A DNA stretch of 33,589 nucleotides from Candidatus Methylomirabilota bacterium (GCA_036002485.1 DASYTI010000044.1:1-33589), one strand, 5' to 3'. Positions 1 through 8,238 are shown, counted from the first letter of the stretch. Numbers and translations: made by a program. Notes: generated from the sequence alone by a model not told the origin.

Positions 1-103
1 GCTGAGGGGCGGAGCCACGAGGCGAGGGCTGAGTGAGAATTACGCCTCACCTGCGGCCTTCGGGCGTCGCCTCGCATCTGCACCTTTTTGAGCCGCCTGA
101 GAG

Positions 104-123
104 CTTGCTGGAACTTGCTGGAA
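104..123. repeat. Tandem 10-bp direct repeat
   Basis: Two perfect copies of CTTGCTGGAA lie back to back, followed by a partial third copy (CTGG). They sit in the gene-free first 149 bases, just downstream of the minus-strand methyltransferase stop. An 8-bp inverted repeat CGAGGCGA/TCGCCTCG also spans 18-25 and 67-74. No gene was recognised in 1-149. Confidence 0.5.
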
Positions 124-149
124 CTGGGGAGAAGACCGGGCGGAGCTGG

Positions 150-779
150 CTACTTACGGTTGACGCACTTGATCAGGCGCCAGCCGTTGAACAGATTGAC
201 CTTGGTCGAGATGTCGGGGATGAGCCCGACCTGCTCGAGCAGGGGCTCGAAGGGCAGGTTGGACTTCCAACCCAGCCGGGTGCACACGGGCGAGACGAAA
301 TCTTCCAGTCGACCGACCACCCGCCGCTCGCTTCGGAAATGGTTGAGGAGCACGATATTGCCGCCCGGTTTCACCACCCGACGCATCTCGCGCAGCACCC
401 CCACGGGGTCGGGCACCGCGCTGATGGTATAGGTCGCCACCGCCGAGTCGAACTCGCTCTCGCCGAAGTCCATCACGGTCGCGTCCATGACCTTGAGGGT
501 GACACTGATGAGCCCCAGCTCGATGATCTTGTCCTGGGCCTTTTCCAGCATTTCTTCCGAGAGATCGATGCCCGTGATGTGGCAGTGGGTCGGGTACAGG
601 GGCAGGTTGAGCCCGGTCCCGATGCCGACCTCCAAGACGTGGTCGTTTCTCTTGATGTCCAACAAGCGCATGGCCTGCTCGCGGCCGGGGTGGAAGATCC
701 AGTCGAAGACGAAATCGTAGGCGGGGGCATAGAACTTATAGGCTCGCTTGACCTGCCGCTTTTCGAGCGCCCTATCCAC
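150..779 (-). CDS. Class I SAM-dependent methyltransferase, PmtA/UbiE-like
   Basis: A 209-aa protein with the Rossmann methyltransferase core. SAM-binding motif I is VLEVGIGTG at residues 48-56, and the post-motif VVKPGGNIVLL lies near 135-145. The N-terminal part, with YKFYAPAYDFVFDWIF, resembles phosphatidylethanolamine N-methyltransferases of the PmtA type and UbiE relatives, which methylate lipids or quinone precursors at the membrane. The substrate cannot be fixed from sequence. The frame stays open upstream to 1061, but GTG at 779 is chosen because AAGGAGG lies just before it and similarity to methyltransferases begins there. A 220-bp spacer with a plausible promoter separates it from the LapA-like gene, so it is probably transcribed alone. 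Confidence 0.85.
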   Translation of the reverse strand: MDRALEKRQVKRAYKFYAPAYDFVFDWIFHPGREQAMRLLDIKRNDHVLEVGIGTGLNLPLYPTHCHITGIDLSEEMLEKAQDKIIELGLISVTLKVMDATVMDFGESEFDSAVATYTISAVPDPVGVLREMRRVVKPGGNIVLLNHFRSERRVVGRLEDFVSPVCTRLGWKSNLPFEPLLEQVGLIPDISTKVNLFNGWRLIKCVNRK

Positions 780-795
780 CCTGAGCCTCCTTGGG

Positions 796-819
796 ACGGG
801 GCTAAAAAAGTGCCCCCGT
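796..819 (-). promoter_or_regulatory. Hairpin in the 5' leader of the methyltransferase gene
   Basis: Complementary arms ACGGGG (796-801) and CCCCGT (814-819), extendable with one bulged G, flank an A/T-rich loop. The hairpin lies a few bases upstream of the AAGGAGG ribosome-binding site of the gene starting at 779. It could modulate translation or transcript stability. No known riboswitch class was recognised. Confidence 0.3.
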
Positions 820-835
820 GTGCGCAACTTCTGCA

Positions 836-864
836 CTTCTAACACAAGGCCCCAGCCTTGCCAA
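836..864 (-). promoter_or_regulatory. Putative sigma70-type promoter for the methyltransferase gene
   Basis: On the minus strand TTGGCA (859-864, 5/6 to the -35 consensus) is followed by a 17-bp spacer and TAGAAG (836-841, 4/6 to the -10 consensus). It lies about 57 bp upstream of the chosen GTG start. This is a consensus match only. Confidence 0.35.
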
Positions 865-999
865 GCGCTTTCTGACCCATTGATCCTAAAGGAGAAAATT
901 CCGAAACGCGAAGGGGAGTCTCGATGGCCCGCCACCTCGGTGACTGTCGCCACGGTGACGCTCTGTAGCGACGGCGGCAAGGGATGAGGGATGCGCCGC

Positions 1000-1299
1000 C
1001 TATCGAGGGATGGTGTCGGGACCGGGGGCCGCGGTCGGGCGCGGGGCAGGAGCGTCCGCAAGCTGAGCGATCCTATGCTCGAGCTGGCGGATCTTGAGCC
1101 TCAGCCGGATCTGCTGGGCAAAGCCGCTGATGGCGGCGAAGATGACGCCCACGAACGCCGAGAAGAGGATCACGAGGGAGAGCGGCAGGCTCACGGTCTG
1201 CCATTGCAGAAAGCGCACCTCGACGGAGTCTGGGTTCTGGATGGCAAAGATCATCGCGAGGACCCCGACCACGGCCATCAAGAGATAGATGAAGAGCAT
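1000..1299 (-). CDS. LapA-domain (DUF1049) inner-membrane protein
   Basis: A 99-aa protein with two hydrophobic segments (about residues 2-20 and 37-60) flanking the family motif FAIQNPDSVEVRFLQW. A basic, helical cytoplasmic stretch (QIRLRLKIRQLEHRI) and a Pro/Ala-rich tail follow. This is the usual architecture of LapA/YciS proteins, which in enterobacteria act with LapB in regulating lipopolysaccharide synthesis. No lapB-like gene is visible here, so that role is only family-level inference. ATG at 1299 is preceded by GAGGAGG. The gene lies 26 bp downstream of the DHH phosphoesterase gene and is probably co-transcribed with it. Confidence 0.85.
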   Translation of the reverse strand: MLFIYLLMAVVGVLAMIFAIQNPDSVEVRFLQWQTVSLPLSLVILFSAFVGVIFAAISGFAQQIRLRLKIRQLEHRIAQLADAPAPRPTAAPGPDTIPR

Positions 1300-1325
1300 G
1301 GGCGCCTCCTCGCTCGAAAGGCGTG

Positions 1326-2705
1326 TTAGTGGGCTTTGCCGTTCTGGCCGAGGGCGCGGAGAAAGCGCTCGATGATGCGCTCCTGGCACCCGGTGCTGGA
1401 GCGGGTCTCACCACCCGCCTCCAGGAGATCGCGCAGCGGCATGACCGCCTTGGCCATCGTGCGATGGCCGCCCGCCGAGCCCAAGTCGCCGAAGGCCGCG
1501 CGCGTCACCTCGCCGGCGCTCTTGACATAGCCGACATTGCGTACGGAGACGTGAAGGTCGCCGGCCACCTCGCCCGAGACGACGGACCACTCCACGCCCT
1601 CGGCCTGCAGCCCGAAGTCGGCGAACTGGGGAATGAGGTCGACGGTGGCCACCCGTCCCAGGTGGGAGAAGAAGACGCCCTTGACGATGCGTCGCTTGAC
1701 GAGCCCCGCGGCCAGCGCGTCGAGGGCGGCCTCGGAAAGCTCGGGGCGCTCGATCCGGCGCAAGGCATTGTGATTGGCGAGAAGGTAGAGGTAGGTGAAG
1801 GCCTCGAGGTCGGCCTTGGTGCCGCCGCGCTCGAGCCCCAGGGTGTCGGCCTTGATGCCATAGAGCAGCGCGGTGGCCAGGCGCTGGCTGATCTTCACGT
1901 CGGCGGCCCGTAGATACTCGACGAGGATGGTCGAGGTGGCGCCATAGGATGGCCGCACGTCGCGGATATGGGCACGGATGGGCTCCTCGATCGGGTGGTG
2001 GTCGATGACGAGGTCGACGTCGACGAAGCGCTCCTCGAGGAAAGAGGGCTGCACATCGACCATGGCCACGCGGTCGAAGCCGTGCATCTCCCGCGTGGTG
2101 ATCGGCTCGACGTCGATCTCGAGGATCTTGCACATGGCCAGGTTCTCCGGCCGTGTGATGGTGCCGAAGGTGCAGATGGGCGCTCCCGTGCGATTGCGTC
2201 CGAGCAGGGTGCGCAGGGCCAGGGCGGAGGCGATGGCATCGGGGTCGGGGTCGTCCTGCATCAGGATGAGGACCCGCTCGGCGTCGTAGAAGTGCGTGCG
2301 CAGCCGCTCGGCGCGCGCCCGGGCGCAGGCGCGCTCGAGCTCGGGCTCGAGCACGCGCTCGGCGAAGGCGGCGGGCGATACCGTGACGATGCCCGAGCCG
2401 CGGAGCCGCTCGTCGGCCACCACGAGCACGGCGGCGTCCGGGACGCCGGCCCGGATGGCCGCGACCACGAGCGGGAGCCGGGCGGCGGGCGCGGCCACCA
2501 CGAGCGCCCCGCGACCTTTGGCGAGGAGCCGCCGGTAGGACGGCGCGTCCTCGGGATCACCGACGGTGGCGCGGATCTTCCGTCGCGCGAGCCGTGTTCG
2601 CAGGGAGACCGAGGCGACCAGGTAGCTCGGCGGCTCGCCGCCGAAGGCGACGTGGCTGCCCAGGTGGGGCAGGAGATCTTCGGGCACGACCAGCACGGGG
2701 CGCAT
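1326..2705 (-). CDS. DHH/DHHA1 phosphoesterase with N-terminal TrkA-N-like domain
   Basis: A 459-aa protein. Residues 1-125 look like a degenerate Rossmann/TrkA-N domain (RKIRATVGDPED, then GALVVAA). The DHH domain follows, with motif I DDPDPDAIAS (151-160), MVDVQP (216-220), VIDHHP (233-238) and IKADTLG (284-290). The DHHA1 hallmark GSAGGH lies near the C-terminus. Family members such as NrnA hydrolyse short RNA oligonucleotides, pAp or cyclic dinucleotides with Mn2+. The motif I metal-binding His (usually HxNPDxDA) appears as Gln150, which could alter metal binding. The RCK-like domain suggests ligand control, as in archaeal TrkA-N/DHH fusions, but this is inference. No strong ribosome-binding site is seen. 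It heads a probable operon with the LapA-like gene. Confidence 0.88.
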   Translation of the reverse strand: MRPVLVVPEDLLPHLGSHVAFGGEPPSYLVASVSLRTRLARRKIRATVGDPEDAPSYRRLLAKGRGALVVAAPAARLPLVVAAIRAGVPDAAVLVVADERLRGSGIVTVSPAAFAERVLEPELERACARARAERLRTHFYDAERVLILMQDDPDPDAIASALALRTLLGRNRTGAPICTFGTITRPENLAMCKILEIDVEPITTREMHGFDRVAMVDVQPSFLEERFVDVDLVIDHHPIEEPIRAHIRDVRPSYGATSTILVEYLRAADVKISQRLATALLYGIKADTLGLERGGTKADLEAFTYLYLLANHNALRRIERPELSEAALDALAAGLVKRRIVKGVFFSHLGRVATVDLIPQFADFGLQAEGVEWSVVSGEVAGDLHVSVRNVGYVKSAGEVTRAAFGDLGSAGGHRTMAKAVMPLRDLLEAGGETRSSTGCQERIIERFLRALGQNGKAH

Positions 2706-2745
2706 CGGTGAGCGCCTTCGGAGGCGAGGGCTCTCCTAGAAAGCT

Positions 2746-2829
2746 CGGAGGGGGGCTCCGCCCCCCTTCCGAAGCCTCCCCCCGAAAACTAGATGGCGCC
2801 GGCGAAGCCGGCGCTCGAAGCGGAGCGTT
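2746..2829. repeat. Two-hairpin intergenic repeat element, copy A
   Basis: A GC-rich hairpin at 2746-2771 (arms CGGAGGGGGG and CCCCCCTTCCG, with one G-T pair) is followed by a second perfect hairpin at 2796-2814 (GCGCCGGC-GAA-GCCGGCGC) and a TCGAAGCGGA tail. A closely similar arrangement occurs in reverse orientation at 31374-31511. It lies in the 162-bp gap between two minus-strand genes and may terminate or attenuate transcription, although no T-tract follows. The rest of this gap shows no gene. Confidence 0.7.
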
Positions 2830-2867
2830 CTTGCTCGGGAGGGCAGGGGAATCACTTCGACGGTCTC

Positions 2868-3209
2868 CTAGCTGCGCGAGCGGCGGTAGGCCAGGCTTCC
2901 CGCGCGAACGCCCGCGCGGACCGCCCGGGTGAGCCGGCTCGCCTGATCGCCCACGCTCTCGCGCGAGGTCGCCAGGGTTTGGCTGATCGAATCGAGGGAC
3001 TGCTTGAGCGCGCGCTGGGCCCGGCCTATCTGTTCCGCGGCCCGGCGCTCGAGCCGTCTGAGCTTCACGCGGGCGGCTCCGACGCTGCCCGCCGTCTCCG
3101 TGCGGAGCGCCTTGAGCTGTTTCTCGAGCTGGGCCAGCCGCGCCTCCAGTTCCTTGAGCCGGGTTTGCGCGGCGCTCGGCGCTGTGCGGCGTCGGGGACG
3201 CTCGGCCAT
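2868..3209 (-). CDS. Small basic coiled-coil protein, function unknown
   Basis: A 113-aa protein dominated by a long amphipathic helix with heptad-like spacing (residues about 15-60, LKELEARLAQLEKQLKALR). A second charged helical part contains RRAAEQIGRAQRALKQSL, and the tail is basic (YRRSRS). There is no signal peptide or membrane segment. It resembles the helical, phasin-like or ElaB-like small proteins only in general character, and no family was recognised. ATG at 3209 is chosen because GGAGGAG precedes it, even though the frame stays open far upstream as an antisense shadow of the antiporter gene. It is divergent from the antiporter. Confidence 0.7.
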   Translation of the reverse strand: MAERPRRRTAPSAAQTRLKELEARLAQLEKQLKALRTETAGSVGAARVKLRRLERRAAEQIGRAQRALKQSLDSISQTLATSRESVGDQASRLTRAVRAGVRAGSLAYRRSRS

Positions 3210-3332
3210 GTCTCCTCCCATGTCACGCGAGTCTAGTGGAGCCCCCCCCAGGAGTACCTCAAGGCCTGCCCGGGAAGCAAGCATCTTAGGCCACTGGCAA
3301 TGGGCCAGGACCGGGGTATTCTGCGTCCGGCC

Positions 3333-5273
3333 ATGAGCGCTGACCCCATTCTTTTCCGCGACCTCGCGTACGTCTTCATCGCGGCGGTGGTCGGCGGTGC
3401 CCTGGCCTGGGTGGCGCGCCAGCCCCTCGTTCTCGGCTATGTCCTGGGCGGGCTCCTGATCAGCCCGCTCACCCCGGGGCCCTCGGTCAGCGATGCCCAC
3501 AGCTTCGAGCTCTTCGCGGAGATCGGCGTCGTCCTGCTCATGTTCTCGGTCGGGATCGAGTTCTCCCTCCGGGATCTCCAGCGCGTCCGCTGGGTGGCCC
3601 TCGTGGGCGCGCCGCTCGGGGTCCTGCTCACGATTGGCCTCGGCGCGGGCACCGGAGCGGTGCTGGGCTGGCCGCCCCTGCAGGGCCTCATGGTCGGCAT
3701 CGTGATCTCCGTGTCGAGCACCATGGTGCTGGCCCGGCTGCTCATGGAGCGAGGTGAGCTTCACTCGCGCCACGGGCGGGTGCTGATCGGCATCAGCCTC
3801 GTCGAGGACCTGGCCGCCGTCGTGCTCATGGTGGTGACGCCCGAGCTGGGCTTGATCGAGCCCAAGCGGTTCCTCGGCATCGGGTTGGCGCTCGGCAAGT
3901 CGGCCCTCATCCTGATCCCATTCTGGTATCTCTCGAGCAAGGTGTTTCCGCCGCTCATGACTCGAGCGGCCCAGACGCGCAGCTCGGAGCTCTTCCTCCT
4001 CTTCGCGCTGGCCGTGGGCCTGGGCACCGCCGCCGCCACGCAGGCCATGGGGCTGTCGGTGGCCCTGGGAGCCTTTCTGGCCGGACTCGTCATCAACGAG
4101 TCGGACTATGCCCACGAGATCCTGGCGCGCCTGCTTTCTCTCCGGGACGCCTTCGTGGCGCTCTTTTTCGTCACGGTGGGTGTCCTGATCGATGTGCGGA
4201 GCGTTCTGAGCAATCTTCCGCTGCTCGGGACCATGGTCGCCCTCATCGTCGTGGGCAAGCTCGTGCTGCGCGCGGCCGTCGTGTGGGCGCTCGGCCAGCC
4301 GCTCTCCACCTCCCTCCTGGTGGGCACGGGGCTGGCGCAGATCGGCGAGTTCTCCTTCGTGCTCGTGCAGGTCGCGCGCAGCGCCGGGCACATCAGCTCC
4401 GACGTGTACCAGACGGCGCTGGCCGCCTCGCTCATCACCATTCTCCTCAACGCCGCCCTCTTCCGCGTCATGGAGGGATGGGTGGGCAAGCTCGGCCTGG
4501 GCGGCCGGCGGCACCGGAAGGAATTGGCCGTCGAGCGGTCCGGGCTGCACGACCACGTCGTCCTCTGTGGATTCGGCCGCGTGGGGAGCGCCATCGGCGA
4601 GGCACTCGAGAGCTTTGGCATCCGGTATCTCGTCATTGAACTAGATCCGGACGTCATTCGAGGGCTGGCCGCGCGCGGGGTGCCGTGCCTCTTCGGCGAC
4701 GCTGCCCATGGGCGGCTCCTCGAGCACGCGGGCGTCGATCGCGCGACGCTTGCCGTGGTCACCGTGCCCGTGGCTGATCGAGCGCGCCTCGCTGTCCAGG
4801 GGCTCCGTCGCATGCGCCCCGACCTCCCCATCCTGGCGCGCTTTCACGACGCGGCGGCTCGCGAGGGACTCCTGCGCGCGGGCGCCGACGAGCTCATACA
4901 GCCCGAGACCGAGGCCGCGGCCACGCTGATCCGCCACGCCCTCCGCCGCCTCGAGCTTCCTCAGGAGCGCATCCTGGCCTATCTGGGCCGTTTCCGCGGC
5001 GCCATGGAGATGGCGCAGGGCAACGCGGGCCCGGCCGAGGCGCTGCCCGCGGTGGAGGAGGTGGTGATGGGGGCTGGGCCGCTCGCCGATCAGACGCTGG
5101 GCGAAGCGCGCGTCCGCGAGCGCCTCGGGGTGACGGTGGTCGCCATCACGAAAGCCCACGGCCCCGTGCTGCACAACCCGACGGCCGGCACCGTCCTGCG
5201 CACGGGCGACCGCCTCCGGGTCTTCGGTCTGCCCGATCAGCTGGCGGCCTTCCGGCGCGAAGCCGGCAGCTGA
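3333..5273 (+). CDS. CPA2-family cation:proton antiporter with TrkA domains (Kef/YbaL type)
   Basis: A 646-aa membrane protein. Residues 1 to about 390 form a Na+/H+ exchanger domain of about a dozen hydrophobic helices, including EIGVVLLMFSVGIEFSL and LVEDLAAVVLMV. A cytoplasmic TrkA-N Rossmann domain starts near 405 (VVLCGFGRVGSAIGEAL), and a TrkA-C domain occupies roughly 560-646. Relatives exchange K+ or Na+ for protons and are gated by nucleotide or thiol ligands bound to the RCK module. Ion specificity cannot be told from sequence. ATG at 3333 is used because SADPILFRDLAY begins the first helix. An in-frame start at 3300 would add 11 residues of non-membrane character. No good ribosome-binding site is visible. 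It ends 6 bp before the convergent rhomboid gene. Confidence 0.93.
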   Translation: MSADPILFRDLAYVFIAAVVGGALAWVARQPLVLGYVLGGLLISPLTPGPSVSDAHSFELFAEIGVVLLMFSVGIEFSLRDLQRVRWVALVGAPLGVLLTIGLGAGTGAVLGWPPLQGLMVGIVISVSSTMVLARLLMERGELHSRHGRVLIGISLVEDLAAVVLMVVTPELGLIEPKRFLGIGLALGKSALILIPFWYLSSKVFPPLMTRAAQTRSSELFLLFALAVGLGTAAATQAMGLSVALGAFLAGLVINESDYAHEILARLLSLRDAFVALFFVTVGVLIDVRSVLSNLPLLGTMVALIVVGKLVLRAAVVWALGQPLSTSLLVGTGLAQIGEFSFVLVQVARSAGHISSDVYQTALAASLITILLNAALFRVMEGWVGKLGLGGRRHRKELAVERSGLHDHVVLCGFGRVGSAIGEALESFGIRYLVIELDPDVIRGLAARGVPCLFGDAAHGRLLEHAGVDRATLAVVTVPVADRARLAVQGLRRMRPDLPILARFHDAAAREGLLRAGADELIQPETEAAATLIRHALRRLELPQERILAYLGRFRGAMEMAQGNAGPAEALPAVEEVVMGAGPLADQTLGEARVRERLGVTVVAITKAHGPVLHNPTAGTVLRTGDRLRVFGLPDQLAAFRREAGS

Positions 5274-5279
5274 CGCGGC

Positions 5280-6110
5280 TCAGGCGGCGAAGGCCGTCCA
5301 CAGCGCGAGCGCGAAAGCGACGACGGTCAGGCCGAGGCATAGGGCCGCGAGCACCCGATGCATGCCGCTCTCCGGCCGGCCCGGGCCGGCGCCCAGCGCC
5401 ATGGCCGCGAGAAAGCCTCCGGCGAATCCGCCGCCATGACCCCAGTTGTTGACGTGGAAGCCTGGCAAAAAGCCCAGGACGAAGATGACGAGGGCCCACG
5501 TGCCGTACTGTCGGAGCACCGCCTGACCGAAGAACCCGCCGCGCTGCCGCCCGTAGTAGACCATGGCCCCGAAGAGACCGAAGACGGCGCCCGAGGCGCC
5601 GAGGGTGAAGGTAATGCCGACGAGGTTCGAGAGGACGAAGCCGAGAGCGCCGCTCACCGTGAAGATCACGATGAAGCGTGCGTGGCCGAAGACCTCCTCG
5701 ACATCGGAGGCCATCTGACGGATCCAGAGCAGGTTGAAGACCAGGTGAAGCAAGCTGCCGTGCAGGTAGATCGCGGTGAGCACGGTCCACCAGCGGCCGA
5801 GATGCCAGGCGACCGCGCCCGTCATACCGAGGGCGTTCAGGGCCGGGCCGCTCGGCGCGAGGAAGTCGAAGGGGCCGCGCGCGCGGAGCAGTCCACTCGG
5901 ATCGAGGAGGAGTGAGGCGACATAGGCCGCCACCGCGACGATGGTGACGAGCCCCGCGAAGTCCAGGCGGCCGATCACGCGCCCGAGTGAGGGCCCGAAT
6001 CCCCAGAGGCCGGGATTTCTCCGCCCGCAATAGAAGCAGGCCGACGCATCCGCGCGGTTGAGCTTGCCGCAGGCGTAGCAGAGGATGGAGCCGGACCGCT
6101 GGCGGAACAC
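5280..6110 (-). CDS. Rhomboid intramembrane serine protease with N-terminal zinc ribbon
   Basis: A 276-aa protein. Residues 11-28 hold two CxxC pairs (CYAC, CFYC), a probable zinc ribbon in the cytoplasm. The rhomboid core follows: HGSLLHLVFNLLWI (HxxxN type, 117-130), the catalytic serine in GASGAVFGLFG (Ser173), and the catalytic histidine in NNWGHGGGFAGG (His225). Six or seven hydrophobic helices are visible. Rhomboids cleave transmembrane substrates, which are unknown here. The GTG start at 6110 lies 10 bp after the stop of the phosphoglycerate mutase gene, so it is the last gene of that cluster. The zinc-ribbon fusion is common in rhomboids of Gram-positive and environmental bacteria. 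Confidence 0.92.
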   Translation of the reverse strand: MFRQRSGSILCYACGKLNRADASACFYCGRRNPGLWGFGPSLGRVIGRLDFAGLVTIVAVAAYVASLLLDPSGLLRARGPFDFLAPSGPALNALGMTGAVAWHLGRWWTVLTAIYLHGSLLHLVFNLLWIRQMASDVEEVFGHARFIVIFTVSGALGFVLSNLVGITFTLGASGAVFGLFGAMVYYGRQRGGFFGQAVLRQYGTWALVIFVLGFLPGFHVNNWGHGGGFAGGFLAAMALGAGPGRPESGMHRVLAALCLGLTVVAFALALWTAFAA

Positions 6111-6120
6111 CGAGCCGGCG

Positions 6121-7323
6121 CTAGGCCCCGTACTTGATGAAGCGGAGGGCGTTGGCCATCAGGATGGGCATGAGCTCCTGCGCGGGCATGACGCCAAGGG
6201 CCCCGCCCGCGCAGTCCCGCTCCGTGAAGCGGCTGACGTGGTCGGCCCCGCTGTAGCGGCTCGCCACGAGAGCGGGAACCGGCTGCCAGCCATGGGCCGC
6301 GAGGATGGACGGCGTCGAGTGGTCGCCCGAGACGGCGAGGACGTCAGGCTCGAGGGCGAGGAGGCCGGGCAGCTCCGCGTCGAAGCGCTCGAGAGCCGCC
6401 ACTTTCGCGTCGAAGTCGCCGTCCTCCCCCGCCTTGTCGGTGTCCTTGTAGTGCACGAAGAAGAAATCGTGGGCCGTCCACTGCTTGCGGAGCGTCTCGA
6501 TCTCGTCGGCGAAGGTCGACCCCGTCTTCAATACCTCCATGCCGACCAGCCGCGCGAGCCCGCGGTACATCGGATAGGCCGCGATGGCGGCCGCGCGGAA
6601 GGCGTAGATCTCGGGGAAGAGGGGCAAGGCGGGCTGGGTGTCGAAGCCACGCAGCAGGATCATGTTGGCAGGGGCGGCGTCCTGGAGAAGCCCGCGGGCG
6701 CGCTCGATGAACTGATTGACGATGACGGCCGTGCGCTCGGCAGCCGAATCGAGGGCGCGCACGGGCACGGGCGGCTTGCCGAGGGCCTGCGGGTCCGTCT
6801 CCGACAGATGTCCCGACAGGCCCTGGCCGCGGAGCACGAGCACGAAGCGGTGCTCCTTGACGGGCTCGATCAGGAGCGTGGCGCCCTCTATGCTGATCTG
6901 TCTCAGCTTCTCGCAGAGCTTGACGCAGAGCTCGGTGGTGATGCGCCCCGCGCGCCGGTCGGTGATCCGGCCCTCTGCGTCGACGGTGCAGAAATTCCCT
7001 CGCGCGGCCACGTCCCCTGGCTGGAGCGGGAAGTCGATGCCGAGGGCTTCGAGCACGCCGCGGCCGACGGGGTGGCGGAGCGGGTCATAGCCGAAGAGCC
7101 CCAGATGTCCCGGCCCGCTGCCCGGCGTGATGCCGGGTCCGACGTGGCGCAGGAGCCCGCAGGCCGAGCGGGCGGCCAGCGCGTGCAGGTGGGGGATTCT
7201 GGCCGTCTCGAGCTCGCTCTTGCCCGTCTCCGGCCTCGGGAGGCCGCCGAGCCCGTCGAGGGAGCAGAGCACGATCTTGGTGGTGTTGGGCTGGGCGAGC
7301 CCGCGCAACAGATCGAGATCCAC
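6121..7323 (-). CDS. apgM: 2,3-bisphosphoglycerate-independent phosphoglycerate mutase, archaeal type
   Basis: A 400-aa enzyme of the alkaline-phosphatase superfamily that interconverts 3- and 2-phosphoglycerate in glycolysis and gluconeogenesis. The N-terminal metal site is CSLDGLGG (Asp23). The phosphorylated serine lies in ITPGSGPGHLGLFGYDP (Ser69). The C-terminal metal site is SGDHSTP. The length fits ApgM (about 400 aa) rather than the 510-aa GpmI. The GTG start lies 6 bp after the stop of the dioxygenase gene. AGGAGG is present but sits about 11 bp upstream, a long spacing. Placing a core glycolytic gene inside an aromatic-catabolism cluster is unusual and may reflect only shared transcription. 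Confidence 0.92.
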   Translation of the reverse strand: MDLDLLRGLAQPNTTKIVLCSLDGLGGLPRPETGKSELETARIPHLHALAARSACGLLRHVGPGITPGSGPGHLGLFGYDPLRHPVGRGVLEALGIDFPLQPGDVAARGNFCTVDAEGRITDRRAGRITTELCVKLCEKLRQISIEGATLLIEPVKEHRFVLVLRGQGLSGHLSETDPQALGKPPVPVRALDSAAERTAVIVNQFIERARGLLQDAAPANMILLRGFDTQPALPLFPEIYAFRAAAIAAYPMYRGLARLVGMEVLKTGSTFADEIETLRKQWTAHDFFFVHYKDTDKAGEDGDFDAKVAALERFDAELPGLLALEPDVLAVSGDHSTPSILAAHGWQPVPALVASRYSGADHVSRFTERDCAGGALGVMPAQELMPILMANALRFIKYGA

Positions 7324-7329
7324 CGAGGC

Positions 7330-8238
7330 TCAGGCCTCCTTGTTCTCGGCGAAGTCGGCGGGTACGGGCGGACCCCACACGTAGAGCGAATCCTCGGGGG
7401 GAAAATTGCGCGGCTCCCAGGCGCAGCTCTCCGGGATATGGTCCAGGTCGTAGAAGTACTCCGCGAAGCTGCCCCACGGGTCGCGGATGTAATAGAAGAA
7501 GTTCGAGCCGATGACGTGACGCCCGAGTCCCCAGCCGGGTTGCCAGCCGCGATCGGCCATCGCGGCGGCGCTCAGCGCGATCTCGTCCACCCCGCCGACC
7601 TCGAAGGAGGCGTGATGGAAGCCGGGCGCCCTCGAGGCCAGGAGGGCGAGGTTGTGATGGTCGGTCGTGCAGCGCATGAAGGCGATGATCTCCTGCGAGC
7701 GGTCCGACAGCTTGAGCCCCAGCACCCGCGTGTAGAAGTCGACCTGACGGGTGATATCCGGCGTGAAGAGGAGCACGTGGCCCAGGCGCCGCGGCGCGGG
7801 CTTGAGGCCACGCTCGGGGGCGCCGCGCACGGCCTGGCGGGGCGCGTAGCCGGGCCCGTTGAGGGGCGGCGGCGGGTCGGCGGGGGCACCGGGCGCCGCC
7901 TCCTCGCGCACGTTGACGAAATTGCCGTCGGGATCGCGGAGCCAGAAGCCCTCGCCGGCCCCCCCGCGCGGCGGATCGACCTCGGGTGTGCCATTGAGCC
8001 GGACCGCCTCGCGCGTGCGGGCGAACTCCTCGCCGGTGGCGCCGAAGCAGAGATGGTGCAGCCGCTTGCGAGGACCCTCGTAGAGCTGCACGCTCTCACG
8101 CGACTGGCGCGCGGTGCGCAGACGCACGGCGGCGCCGCGGCCCGACTCGTCCACGAGGCCGAAGTCCTGATAGTAGCGCTGGCCGAGCGTCTGGTCCGGC
8201 ACCTCGAGCGCGTAGTGAAGCAGCGAGCGTACGGGCAT
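7330..8238 (-). CDS. Two-domain VOC protein, type I extradiol dioxygenase-like
   Basis: A 302-aa protein with two vicinal-oxygen-chelate domains (about 1-115 and 150-270) joined by a Pro-rich linker. In the C-terminal domain the expected Fe(II) ligands are visible: His154 (RLGHVLLFTPD), His209 (GFHHASFEV) and Glu260 (SFAEYFYDLD). This 2-His-1-carboxylate set is that of catechol 2,3-dioxygenase and biphenyl-diol dioxygenase relatives, which open catechol rings by meta cleavage. The exact substrate is unknown. The next gene upstream encodes an FAH-family protein, which fits a meta-cleavage pathway. ATG at 8238 has GGGAGG 5-6 bp ahead. In-frame sequence continues to 8319 but has no similarity. 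Confidence 0.88.
   Translation of the reverse strand: MPVRSLLHYALEVPDQTLGQRYYQDFGLVDESGRGAAVRLRTARQSRESVQLYEGPRKRLHHLCFGATGEEFARTREAVRLNGTPEVDPPRGGAGEGFWLRDPDGNFVNVREEAAPGAPADPPPPLNGPGYAPRQAVRGAPERGLKPAPRRLGHVLLFTPDITRQVDFYTRVLGLKLSDRSQEIIAFMRCTTDHHNLALLASRAPGFHHASFEVGGVDEIALSAAAMADRGWQPGWGLGRHVIGSNFFYYIRDPWGSFAEYFYDLDHIPESCAWEPRNFPPEDSLYVWGPPVPADFAENKEA

Noticed and set aside
33-842. 269-aa plus-strand open frame
   Set aside because: Antisense shadow of the methyltransferase gene; no recognisable domain, and the minus strand has clear motifs and a good ribosome-binding site.
2868-4556. 562-aa minus-strand frame across the antiporter gene
   Set aside because: Only its last 113 residues (from ATG 3209 with GGAGGAG) look like a gene; the rest is low-complexity shadow of the antiporter.
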